A model generated the notes under the pieces. It did not search any database. It was not told where the DNA came from and worked only from the letters and a program-made list of their open reading frames with translations. From NCBI GenBank assembly GCA_041690675.1, contig JAWLGU010000002.1:1-64000 (forward strand): 64,000 nucleotides of DNA, read 5' to 3'. Shown here in pieces: positions 43,309 through 51,263 of the stretch (positions are counted from its first letter, which is position 1; each line of letters begins with the position of its first letter). This DNA comes from UBA7803 sp041690675. Its GTDB lineage: Bacteria > Pseudomonadota > Gammaproteobacteria > Pseudomonadales > Azotimanducaceae. Both the position numbers and the translations under genes were made by a program.

Positions 43309-45744
43309 CGGCACCAGTGGCATCAGGGTCTCGCGTTGCCGCTCGAAGGTCACCACACCGCCGGCCTCTTCGGCGTCGTAATCGATCCCGGCGACGTTGT
43401 CGCGATCGCCGAGGTTCGTCACTCCAACGAATCCCATCACCCGGGACCGCCCGAGCCGCCAGCTCCGTCGCAGGGTCGCGTCCAGCGAGACGAAGTCGTC
43501 GAGCTCCACGTTGCTCATGATGCTGTGTATCGGCAGGGTGGTGCCGGCGGGGACGTTTTTCGGCAGTGCGGCACCCCGCCACCCCGAGTGCCAGGTGAGG
43601 GAGAGAGCTGCGGTTGTTCGGGTGCCCCGCCAGCTGACGGTGGCGTTCGCCGAGTGTCGTTGGGACCACCGGCGGGTCACCCACTCTGAGTCGATGCGGT
43701 CCTCCGCGTCCATGTAGCTGTAGCGAAGCGCTGCCGAGGCATGCTCCGAGAAATGGTGGCGCAGTTCCAGGTCCGCGCCGCGAGCTCGGGCCCGCTTCGG
43801 GTCCAAGGCCACCCGGTCCGGCTCCAGCTCGGGGACCAGCACGAACGGATTGAACAGGTTCTCGAAGCGCTGCCTGGTGCGGCGATACCGCTTCTCGTAC
43901 ACCTCGGCGCGCAGCTCCCAATGCGCCGTGGGCATCCACTGCACGCCGACGATGCCATGGTCGGCGCTCTGGGGGCGGGAAAAGGTCGCCACGCCGTCGG
44001 CCACCTGCAGCTCGTGTAACGCCTGCGGCTGGTGGAATCGCCCGGCATCGAAGCGAAACGTCACGAGGTCGGTTGGCTGGTAGCGCAGGCCGAGTCTCGG
44101 CGACACACAGTAGGTCGTGCCATTCGGGTCGAACGACTGGAAGTCCCAGCGGATGCCCGGTTGCAGCAACAAGCGGGCGGTGAGGGGCAAGCCTGCGGCC
44201 CAGTAGACCCCGCCCGACCAGCCCTGCGGATCCACCCGAATGTCGTGACTGCGGATGGCGCCTCCCGAGAGAACTTCACCCATCGTCTTGCTGTCCACCC
44301 ACGCCGTGGAGTCGTAGCGCCCGCGACCGTATTCCGCCTCGGCGCCGGTCTCCATCAGCAGCTTCCCCTTGCGCCAGCTGACGTCCGTGCGGGCACTCAC
44401 CTTGTCCAGCGCCAGTTCGTGATCGAGGAAGCCTGCCGCGCCGGAGTCGTCGTCCCGATCGTTGAGCTTCTTGTTCCGCCTGGACCACGTATAGGCGAGT
44501 GTGCTCGCGCTGGACAGCCCGGCGCCGTCGTCGAGCTCGAGACGGAACCACAGATAGCGGCTGTCGATGTTGGAACGGGCTGCGGTTTCGTCTTCCGTGA
44601 GCCGGACGTCGTCCTTGCTGAAGAACGACCCTGCCCATACGCGCGCATGGGGCGTGAGGCGTCGACCGATCCGCGCGAACGCGTCGTAATAGCGGGGCGT
44701 TCCCAAGCCAGGATCTACTTGCTTGATTATCTGATCCAGATTGCCCCGGCGTGCCGAGGCCGCGTATTCGGTGGCGCCGTCTTCCGAGGCGCCGTGGACA
44801 TTGGCGAGGAGCGAGAACAGTGAGATGCCGATTTCCGATTGCGGCTCCCCTTCGGGGGGGCCGGGAATGACGTCCATGACGCCGCTCATGCGATTGCCGT
44901 AGCGCGCCGGAAAGCCGCCGGTGTAGACGTCCACGGCGGCTATCGCGCGGTCGTCGATGGCGCTGAAGATGCTCTGAAAGTCCGCGAGATGGTAGGAATC
45001 CAGAAGGTCCACCCCGTCGAGGCGAATCAGCATTTCGTCCTGCAGACCGCCGCGGATCCGTGGCTTGGCGGAGACGCCCATGGAGGACATGCCGGGCAGC
45101 TGTGCCGCCGCCCGCAGCGCATCGCCCCCGAGACTCGGCGCGGTGGCCAGATCCTCGGCGGTGAGGGTGGTGATGGAGCCGGTAACGCTCTGGGGGGCCA
45201 GCCGGTGGTGCGTTCCGGTCACGATCATGCTTTCCACGAGGGGACCGGGCGCGAGAATCACTTCGGTGGTCACGGCGACTCTTGCCAGCACCGGCCGATG
45301 CCCTTCGGCGTGCACGGTCACCAGGGTTCCCGGATCCAAGGGCACCGGATAGTTGCCGTCTTCGTTCGCCGTGAGGGGATAGCGTCGGCCTCGCCATCGT
45401 GCCTCGACCAGCCGCAGAGGCTCGCCCGTCACGGACCGAATACGCAGCACCGGCGGGGCGTGGGTGGCGCCGTCGCGCGGCGTGATCACCCAATGATCGC
45501 CAACACGCCGGAGCGACAGCTGCATCGACGATAGGGCGCGACGGAACGCAGAAATCGAAATGTGTGGCAGCTCGAGGACCACGCCCGGACCCACCACGTT
45601 GCTGCTGTAGAGCACCGAGTGGCCATCCTCGGCCAGGCGGCTGACTACCTCCTCGAGCGACAGCCGATCCGCTCTTGCCGTGGCGGTGCACAGGCAGCCC
45701 ACCAGGAGCAGGCCGGTGGTAGGACGAAGGTGTCGCGCTCCCAT
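43282..45744 (-). CDS. TonB-dependent receptor with N-terminal STN signalling domain
   Basis: 820-residue outer-membrane receptor. After a signal peptide (GLLLVGCLCTATARA) comes an STN domain (LSLEEVVSRLAEDGHSVLYS to HWVITPRD), then a carboxypeptidase-regulatory-like linker, a plug (RIRGGLQDEMLIRLDGVDLL, TGGFPARYGNRMSGVMDV) and a 22-strand-type barrel ending in the C-terminal phenylalanine (SAGVLITF). With the sigma/FecR pair it forms a cell-surface signalling set. Ligand unknown; iron is only the common case. ATG 45744 preferred over TTG 45750. Confidence 0.87.
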   Translation of the reverse strand: MGARHLRPTTGLLLVGCLCTATARADRLSLEEVVSRLAEDGHSVLYSSNVVGPGVVLELPHISISAFRRALSSMQLSLRRVGDHWVITPRDGATHAPPVLRIRSVTGEPLRLVEARWRGRRYPLTANEDGNYPVPLDPGTLVTVHAEGHRPVLARVAVTTEVILAPGPLVESMIVTGTHHRLAPQSVTGSITTLTAEDLATAPSLGGDALRAAAQLPGMSSMGVSAKPRIRGGLQDEMLIRLDGVDLLDSYHLADFQSIFSAIDDRAIAAVDVYTGGFPARYGNRMSGVMDVIPGPPEGEPQSEIGISLFSLLANVHGASEDGATEYAASARRGNLDQIIKQVDPGLGTPRYYDAFARIGRRLTPHARVWAGSFFSKDDVRLTEDETAARSNIDSRYLWFRLELDDGAGLSSASTLAYTWSRRNKKLNDRDDDSGAAGFLDHELALDKVSARTDVSWRKGKLLMETGAEAEYGRGRYDSTAWVDSKTMGEVLSGGAIRSHDIRVDPQGWSGGVYWAAGLPLTARLLLQPGIRWDFQSFDPNGTTYCVSPRLGLRYQPTDLVTFRFDAGRFHQPQALHELQVADGVATFSRPQSADHGIVGVQWMPTAHWELRAEVYEKRYRRTRQRFENLFNPFVLVPELEPDRVALDPKRARARGADLELRHHFSEHASAALRYSYMDAEDRIDSEWVTRRWSQRHSANATVSWRGTRTTAALSLTWHSGWRGAALPKNVPAGTTLPIHSIMSNVELDDFVSLDATLRRSWRLGRSRVMGFVGVTNLGDRDNVAGIDYDAEEAGGVVTFERQRETLMPLVPSAGVLITF

Positions 45745-45796
45745 GGGCAACGAGTATAGCGCCGGTGCCTGGGCTGGGCGCGGGTCGCGATGCCCC

Positions 45797-46876
45797 TCAG
45801 CGGGGCGCCCCGTTCACCCGCCGGATGAGCAGCAGCGCCCCCACCAGCACCACCAGGATGGGAGCGCTGCTTGCCAGCAGCGGCGATTGGGTGGCGAGGT
45901 AGATGGCGTTGGTGCCGATCTGCTGCAGCAGGAAGATGCCCAGTGCGTTGGCGATGCCGAGGGACACCGCCCCACCCATGCTGGCCCGCGGGCCCACCCC
46001 GAGCACGAAGGGCGCCGCGAACAGACCGAAGACGATGCCGGAAGCGGGCATCAGCAGGCGCCGCCAGAACTCCATGGCGTAGAGACCGCTCGGGCGCTGC
46101 TCCTGAGCCAGATAACGCCGGTGCTGGTGGATCTCCTGCAGCGACAGGCTCTCGAGGGGCAGCTCGTAGAGAGCGGTGCTCTGGCGCCACGGGGGTGACC
46201 ACGAGGCCGAGGGCATGCTGCGGGTTTCGATGCCGCCGTCGGTGCGATAACGTTTCTCCAGCACTCCGCGCAGGATCCACGGACCGCCTTCGGCATCCAG
46301 CTCCGCCCGTTCCGCATAGACGAAGCGGTCCAGCTCGGTGTCGTCCCCGAACCAGTACATGCGGATGCCGGAGGGGGTGCCGCCCCGGGCCAGGGAGTCG
46401 ATGTTGAGGAACAGCCCTTCGTGCTCGATCCAGATACCGTCCTTCGAGAACAGGGCCCCGTCCCGGGAGGTCTCGGTCATGTGCAGCAGGTGGGCCTGTT
46501 GCGCCATGGGGCGGGCTACCAGCTCGGCGGCGGCGAGGACGGCGAAGAAGCCCAGGGTGGCGACGGCGCAGACCGCGGCCAGGCGGGCGGGGGTCAGCCC
46601 GGCGGCGCGCATGGCGATGATCTCCTGGCTGCGCACGAAGGTGCTGAGGCCGTATACGACCCCCAGCAGCGCCACGAACGGCGACAGGTCCAGCAGTCGG
46701 GCGGGCAGGTTCAGCGCCACCACGGCGATGGCGTCGTCCACGCCGAAGCTGGCGTCGCCCACGTCGTCGGCTCGCTCCATGAAGTCGAACAGCCCGAACA
46801 GGGCCAGCAGGGACGCGGCCACCAGCAGATAGCCCCGGACCAGCGACGCGGTGAGGTAGCGGTAGATGATTTTCAC
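45797..46876 (-). CDS. lptG: LPS export permease LptG
   Basis: Inner-membrane half of the LptB2FG transporter that extracts lipopolysaccharide and feeds the Lpt bridge. The 359-residue YjgP/YjgQ protein has helices at both ends (IIYRYLTASLVRGYLLVA; C-terminal LASSAPILVVLVGALLLI) around a periplasmic jellyroll domain. It follows lptF, overlapping it (GTGA at 46876), which supports the G assignment by order. LVRSQEIIAMRAAGLT-type coupling loop is seen as FVRSQEIIAMRAAGLTPARL. Confidence 0.9.
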   Translation of the reverse strand: MKIIYRYLTASLVRGYLLVAASLLALFGLFDFMERADDVGDASFGVDDAIAVVALNLPARLLDLSPFVALLGVVYGLSTFVRSQEIIAMRAAGLTPARLAAVCAVATLGFFAVLAAAELVARPMAQQAHLLHMTETSRDGALFSKDGIWIEHEGLFLNIDSLARGGTPSGIRMYWFGDDTELDRFVYAERAELDAEGGPWILRGVLEKRYRTDGGIETRSMPSASWSPPWRQSTALYELPLESLSLQEIHQHRRYLAQEQRPSGLYAMEFWRRLLMPASGIVFGLFAAPFVLGVGPRASMGGAVSLGIANALGIFLLQQIGTNAIYLATQSPLLASSAPILVVLVGALLLIRRVNGAPR

Positions 46877-48033
46877 GCCGGCCCCCGCAGGGTGAGCCGG
46901 GGAATGCGCCGCAGCACCAGATAGAAGGCGGCCATGATGACCACCGCCGTGTAGACCCCGGGAAACGGCGGCAGCAATCCGTTCTCCACCGCGGAGGTGG
47001 TGATGCTGCTCAGGTTGAACACCAGGGCGTAGACCACGATACCCACCGTAAAGCGCGCGTACGGCGACTGCTTGGGACGCACCCGACCCAGCTCGATGGC
47101 CATCAGCGAGACCAGAAAGGAGATCAACGGCATGGACAGCCGCCATTGGAATTCCGCCACGTCCTTGCGGGCAGTGGCGCTGGCCAGCTCCAGGGTCGGC
47201 CGGGCACGGCGTTTGGAAAGGGTATCGCTGGGGGGGCGCTGGGCCTGGTAAACCAGCCGCTCGAAGCGGGTGATCCGGTCAGGGGCCGGCGTCACCGGAA
47301 CCGGGGCGGCCTCGCCGGCCACCTCGGCGCCGCTGCCCGTGCCCGCGGCTGCGCCCGCGGCTGCGCCCGCGCCCGCGGCTGCGCCGGCGGAGATCTGGTA
47401 GCTGGTGCCGTCGAAGAACGTGAGGGTCTGGCGCCGCCGCTCGTCGGTTTCGCTGATCTGGCCTTGGCGGGCGCGCAGCACCAGGGACTCGTCCTCGGAT
47501 TCCACCCGGGCGAAGACGCCGGTGAGATTGGGCGCCCGCCGGCTGATGTCCTCCGCCTGAATCACGAAGTTGGCGTCCCAGCGGTAGAAGCGCTGCGGCA
47601 TCATCTGCCGGGAGGTCAGATTGGTGGCCCGTTCGCTGATCTCGTAGCGGAGCACGTAGGAGTAGGGGCGTCCGTAGATCGACAGTACGGCCACGCACGA
47701 GGCGACCACCACGGCCAGCAGCCACAGGGGCCGCGACAGCCGGTCCGGTGAGGCGCCGCTGGCGTACAGGGCGTACGGCTCTCCCTCCCGGTGCCAGGTG
47801 CAGTTGACCATCAGCAGCGCGGCGAAGAACGCCGAAGGCAGCAGCACCTCCAGGGCCGAGATGTCGTGGGCCACCACCAGGGCGAACACGTCCCGCGCCG
47901 GCAGGTTGCCCAACGCCGCCGAGCGCAGGAGCTGCACGCTGGTGAACGCCGTGAACAGCAGCACCAGCAGGGCCAGCCCGGCCACCGTGGGGACCAGCAC
48001 CTGGCGGATGATGTAGCGGTCGAGAGTCAGCAC
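46873..48033 (-). CDS. lptF: LPS export permease LptF, with an Ala/Gly insertion
   Basis: 386-residue partner of LptG. It begins with MLTLDRYIIRQVLVPTVAGL and shares the six-helix plus jellyroll layout. Inside the periplasmic domain (near residues 218-252) there is a low-complexity Ala/Gly/Pro/Val segment encoded by a 12-bp tandem repeat; family members usually lack it. GTG start one base after the upstream acyltransferase stop shows an operon. Confidence 0.9.
   Translation of the reverse strand: MLTLDRYIIRQVLVPTVAGLALLVLLFTAFTSVQLLRSAALGNLPARDVFALVVAHDISALEVLLPSAFFAALLMVNCTWHREGEPYALYASGASPDRLSRPLWLLAVVVASCVAVLSIYGRPYSYVLRYEISERATNLTSRQMMPQRFYRWDANFVIQAEDISRRAPNLTGVFARVESEDESLVLRARQGQISETDERRRQTLTFFDGTSYQISAGAAAGAGAAAGAAAGTGSGAEVAGEAAPVPVTPAPDRITRFERLVYQAQRPPSDTLSKRRARPTLELASATARKDVAEFQWRLSMPLISFLVSLMAIELGRVRPKQSPYARFTVGIVVYALVFNLSSITTSAVENGLLPPFPGVYTAVVIMAAFYLVLRRIPRLTLRGPA
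47341..47382 (-). repeat. 12-bp tandem repeat in lptF
   Basis: GCCCGCGGCTGC units at 47341-47352, 47353-47364 and 47371-47382, with a half unit between. In the lptF frame they read as Ala-Ala-Ala-Gly blocks. Confidence 0.85.
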
Positions 48034-48034
48034 C

Positions 48035-48901
48035 TCAGGCGCCCTTCGGCCAGCGCCGCTTGGTGCACAGCCACTCCTGGGGACGCTCGCCGATCCAGCC
48101 CTCCAGCAGGGCGTTGAACTGAGCCATGAGATCGATGGCCGCCCGCTTGCCCCGATGCTCCGCGTCCGCCACCAGCGGCTCGCTGAACTCCACTTCGAAC
48201 CGCGCCGGACCCAGGCGTTTCACGCGCACGGGCACCACCGGGTAATCGAGCCGCGCGGCCATGCGCGCCGGGCTGATGGTCGTGGGCGCCGGCGTGCCGA
48301 AGAGCTCCAGGGGCACCCCGCTGTCCACTCGCACGTCGGGGAGCAGCCCCACGGAGCGGCCCTTCAGGAACCTCTGGGTGAGCCGGCGCAGGGCTTGTTG
48401 CTTCGGCACGTACTCGCCGCCGCTGCGGGTCCGGAAGCGCTGGATCATCCGGTCGATCACGGGATTGCCGTGGGGACTGTAGATGATCACCAGGCCGTTA
48501 CCCTGGCGGCCGAGGAAGCTGGCCAGCACCTCCCAGTTGGCCAGGTGGCCGGTCATGAGCAGCATGGGGCGCGCTTCCTCAAGCAGCGCGCGCACCGAGT
48601 CGGGCGCGCGAACCTCGATCTGCCGGTCCACGATGTGCTCCAGGTGGGGGTATTCGAACAGCACGGCCCCCAGATTTCGCCAGACGCCTCGCGCGGTTCG
48701 CTCCAGCTCGGCGGGGCTGGCGTTCGGCAGCACCTGGTGGAGGTTGCGGAGCACCTGGCGGTGCTTGCGCAGGCGCGGGCCCAGCGCCCCCAGGAGCGCG
48801 CTGCCCGTCCTGGACGCCAGCCCGCTCGGCAGCACCGACGCCAGCAGCCACATCAGGCCGGCGGGCAGGGCGGTGGCGTAGTCGCGAAGCTGGCGAGCGA
48901 T
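48035..48901 (-). CDS. LpxL/HtrB-family acyltransferase, apparent ATC start
   Basis: Inner-membrane acyltransferase of lipid A type. The catalytic HX4D/E appears as MTGHLANWEVLASFL; other marks are FEYPHLEHIVDR, LKGRSVGLLPDVRVD, PLELFGTPAPTTISP and the C-terminal RPQEWLCTKRRWP. Homology also covers other lysophospholipid-type acyltransferases. The ORF is open to 49039, inside the neighbouring gene, but a TATAAT at 48971-48976 implies a start further down. ATC 48901 has GAGGAG six bases upstream and gives the normal short N-terminus (ARQLRDYATALPAGL); ATG 48853 lacks a ribosome site. First gene of the lptF-lptG operon. Confidence 0.78.
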   Translation of the reverse strand: MARQLRDYATALPAGLMWLLASVLPSGLASRTGSALLGALGPRLRKHRQVLRNLHQVLPNASPAELERTARGVWRNLGAVLFEYPHLEHIVDRQIEVRAPDSVRALLEEARPMLLMTGHLANWEVLASFLGRQGNGLVIIYSPHGNPVIDRMIQRFRTRSGGEYVPKQQALRRLTQRFLKGRSVGLLPDVRVDSGVPLELFGTPAPTTISPARMAARLDYPVVPVRVKRLGPARFEVEFSEPLVADAEHRGKRAAIDLMAQFNALLEGWIGERPQEWLCTKRRWPKGA

Positions 48902-48946
48902 GGCGGACTCCTCGGCGGTGGCCCCGGCCGGACCGGGGACGATCGG

Positions 48947-48976
48947 GGCGCTCGATGTCGAGCGCCGTCGATTATA
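48947..48976 (-). promoter_or_regulatory. TATAAT and 9-bp palindrome upstream of the lpxL-lptF-lptG operon
   Basis: On the - strand a perfect TATAAT spans 48976-48971. Just downstream, GGCGCTCGA and TCGAGCGCC (48947-48955 and 48958-48966) are exact inverted copies around TG. The palindrome would lie at the start of the transcript, either as an operator or as a 5' hairpin. The -35 region is weak. Confidence 0.5.
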
Positions 48977-48977
48977 G

Positions 48978-49913
48978 TCATTGGGCCGTGCCCTGCACTC
49001 GTTCGCGCGAGTAGACGGTGAGGGTGGCGACCCGGCCATCCGCCTCGTCGGCGATCAGGATGTCGCCGCCCGGGGTGAAGCAGAGGCCTTCCGCCTGACG
49101 ATGATGGCGGCGGGCCAGGCGTCGCCAGCCGAGCAGGCTGCCTTCCGGGGAGATCTCCAGAATCACCCGCTCCTTGCCGGCCAGCACCAGGAGCCGCTGC
49201 CGGTGGGGAATCCAGGTCAGGCCGGACGGACGCAGGCGCGCAACGCCCAGCGCTGCCAGCACGGGCGCCACGTCGACCCAGACGGCCACGGGCGCTGCGC
49301 TGGCCTCCTCGTCCGACTCCAGGCGGTAGAGCAGGATGGTGTCGGCCACCGGAGCCCTGGGGTACTTGCAGGCGACGAACAGAGCCGTTCCGGCGGCGGT
49401 CATGCCCTCGAAGTTGCAGCGATCGTCCAGTCCCGCGGACACGGGACGCAGCGGCGCGGCCAGTCCGGCTGCCCCGTCGCGGTCCAGATCCACCCGGAGC
49501 AGACGCCCCGGGCTGGCCAGCAGGTAGACCGCGTCACCGTGCACCGTGACCGCTTCGAAATCGCCGTCCATGGAGAATGCCGGCCCACCGATCTGCCCCC
49601 GGAGCAGCTCCGGGCTCGGCTCTCCGGGGTAGGCGAGCACCCACAGGGTCGAGTCGTTGTCGTGGTGGGCCAGCACCCGCCGTTCGTCCAGCACGGCCAG
49701 ACCGGAGATTTCCCTCAGGCTCCGGGGCAGAGGCCAGCGATGAGCCGGCTCGATCCACCGGTAGGCCGAGAGCACCGTGTCCGCTGCCAGATCCGCTCCG
49801 TTGGCAGGTTGCAGGGAGCATCCCGCGAGCGCAAACGCCACCGCGAGCCATGCGGGGCGCCACCGCGCCCGGTGTACCCAGCCCGGCAAGGCGACGTAAG
49901 CTAACGGTTTCAG
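48978..49913 (-). CDS. SdiA-regulated/YjiK-like beta-propeller lipoprotein
   Basis: About 312 residues: a lipoprotein signal (AWLAVAFALAGCSLQP, LAGC lipobox) and a propeller of repeated strands (LREISGLAVLDERRVLAHHD, FEAVTVHGDAVYLLASPG, QAEGLCFTPGGDILIADEAD), as in SdiA-regulated periplasmic proteins. Function unknown. The frame is open to 49982 but overlaps the divergent gene at 49938. GGAGG lies five bases before a CTG at 49913, giving a natural N-terminus (KPLAYVALPGWVHRARW); TTG 49889 is the conventional alternative. Confidence 0.65.
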   Translation of the reverse strand: MKPLAYVALPGWVHRARWRPAWLAVAFALAGCSLQPANGADLAADTVLSAYRWIEPAHRWPLPRSLREISGLAVLDERRVLAHHDNDSTLWVLAYPGEPSPELLRGQIGGPAFSMDGDFEAVTVHGDAVYLLASPGRLLRVDLDRDGAAGLAAPLRPVSAGLDDRCNFEGMTAAGTALFVACKYPRAPVADTILLYRLESDEEASAAPVAVWVDVAPVLAALGVARLRPSGLTWIPHRQRLLVLAGKERVILEISPEGSLLGWRRLARRHHRQAEGLCFTPGGDILIADEADGRVATLTVYSRERVQGTAQ

Positions 49914-49937
49914 TGGGGCCTCCGGCGATTCCAAGGT

Positions 49938-51263
49938 ATGGACTTCAGTTTCATGAGGCAGCCGTTTCCCGATTATCGCCAATCATGTGGCTGGCAGGCG
50001 TTGCTGATTCGCCGCTGTCCTGAGCCGGCGCTCCGGGACCACGTGGATTGCGATCTGGCCGTGGTGGGTGCCGGGTACACCGGGCTTGCCGCGGCGCGGA
50101 GCTGGGCCGAGGCGAGGCCCGAGGACCGGGTGGTGGTGCTCGAGGCCAGCGTGGTGGGCGAGGGCAGCCCCGGCCGTAACTCCGGCTTTCTCCTGGAAAT
50201 CGCCCTGGCGGACGATGCGGACCCGTCGGCGGTGCAGCGCATGAAGCGCTGCAACGCGCTGCTCGGTGACACCATGAAGCAGCTTCGTGGACTGGTGCGC
50301 CGGCACCGCATTCCCTGCCAGCTCGCCCGCACCGGCACCTACAGGGGCGCCGCCACGGCGCGCGGTGTGCGCTATCTGGAGCGCTACCGGTCCTTCCTGG
50401 ACGCTGCCGGGCTCGCCTACCAGCGGCTGGGGACCGATGCGCTGGAGGCGCGTATCGGCACCCGCTACTACCGCTACGGGCTCTACTCTCCGGATTGCTC
50501 CCTGGTGCAGCCGGCGGCGCTGATCCGCGGGCTGGCGGACCACCTGCCTGCCAACGTGACGCTCCACGAGGAAACGCCGGCCCTGCTGGTGGAGCGTCAC
50601 GGCGCCGGCTGGCTCGTGGAGACACCCGGGGGATGCGTGCGCGCGCGGCGGCTGGTGCTGGCGAACAACGCCTTCGCCCGGGAGCTCGCCGGGCCGGTGC
50701 GCTGGCGCCTGACCCCGCGTCTGACGGTGATGTACACCTACGCGGCACTCACCGAGCCGCTCTCGAAGTCGGCTCGAGCCGCCCTGGGCGGGGAGCGCGC
50801 GTGGGGCTTGCTGCCCGCCCATCGGCTGGGCACGACCTTGCGCCGCACCGCCGACCACCGGCTGCTGGTGCGCTCCTTCTACGGCTACGAGGCCGAGGAG
50901 GACAACAGCCGGGTGGCGGAGCGGCTGCGCGGCTGCCTGGCGCGGCGTTTCCCGAATCTCGATCCGGCGGAGGTGTTGTTCGCCCACGTGTGGGGTGGCG
51001 CCACCGGGCTCACCTACAACGGCGCGCCGGTCTGGGGCGAGCTGGCCCCGGGGCTGTGGGTTTCCGCAGGCTGCAACGGCGGCGGCGTGGTCAAGGGCAC
51101 CCTGTTCGGCAACCTGTTGGCGCGGAAGGCGCTGGGCCAGGACGTGCCGGAGGTGAGGGCGCTGTTCGGAAGCGCCAGCCGCATGCCGCCGGAGCCGCTG
51201 CGCCGGCTCGGTTTCGCCGTGGTCTCGACGGTGGAACGGCGGGCGGCGGGTCTGGAGACCTGA
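49938..51263 (+). CDS. DAO-family FAD oxidoreductase (gamma-glutamylputrescine oxidase-like)
   Basis: 441-residue flavoprotein with dinucleotide site CDLAVVGAGYTGLAAARSWA, the flavin-region SPGRNSGFLLE and the C-terminal AHVWGGATGLTYNGAPVWGE followed by CNGGGVVKGTLFGNLLA. Such enzymes oxidise amines (polyamine or amino-acid derivatives). Start ATG 49938 or ATG 49953. Its TGA overlaps by one base the ATG of the NhaC-type antiporter (TGATG), so uptake and oxidation of an amine substrate may be linked. Confidence 0.85.
   Translation: MDFSFMRQPFPDYRQSCGWQALLIRRCPEPALRDHVDCDLAVVGAGYTGLAAARSWAEARPEDRVVVLEASVVGEGSPGRNSGFLLEIALADDADPSAVQRMKRCNALLGDTMKQLRGLVRRHRIPCQLARTGTYRGAATARGVRYLERYRSFLDAAGLAYQRLGTDALEARIGTRYYRYGLYSPDCSLVQPAALIRGLADHLPANVTLHEETPALLVERHGAGWLVETPGGCVRARRLVLANNAFARELAGPVRWRLTPRLTVMYTYAALTEPLSKSARAALGGERAWGLLPAHRLGTTLRRTADHRLLVRSFYGYEAEEDNSRVAERLRGCLARRFPNLDPAEVLFAHVWGGATGLTYNGAPVWGELAPGLWVSAGCNGGGVVKGTLFGNLLARKALGQDVPEVRALFGSASRMPPEPLRRLGFAVVSTVERRAAGLET

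Noticed and set aside
43282..45744. Assigning the STN receptor to iron-citrate uptake (FecA)
   Set aside because: Domain layout fits cell-surface signalling receptors in general; no ligand-specific feature or iron transport genes are visible.
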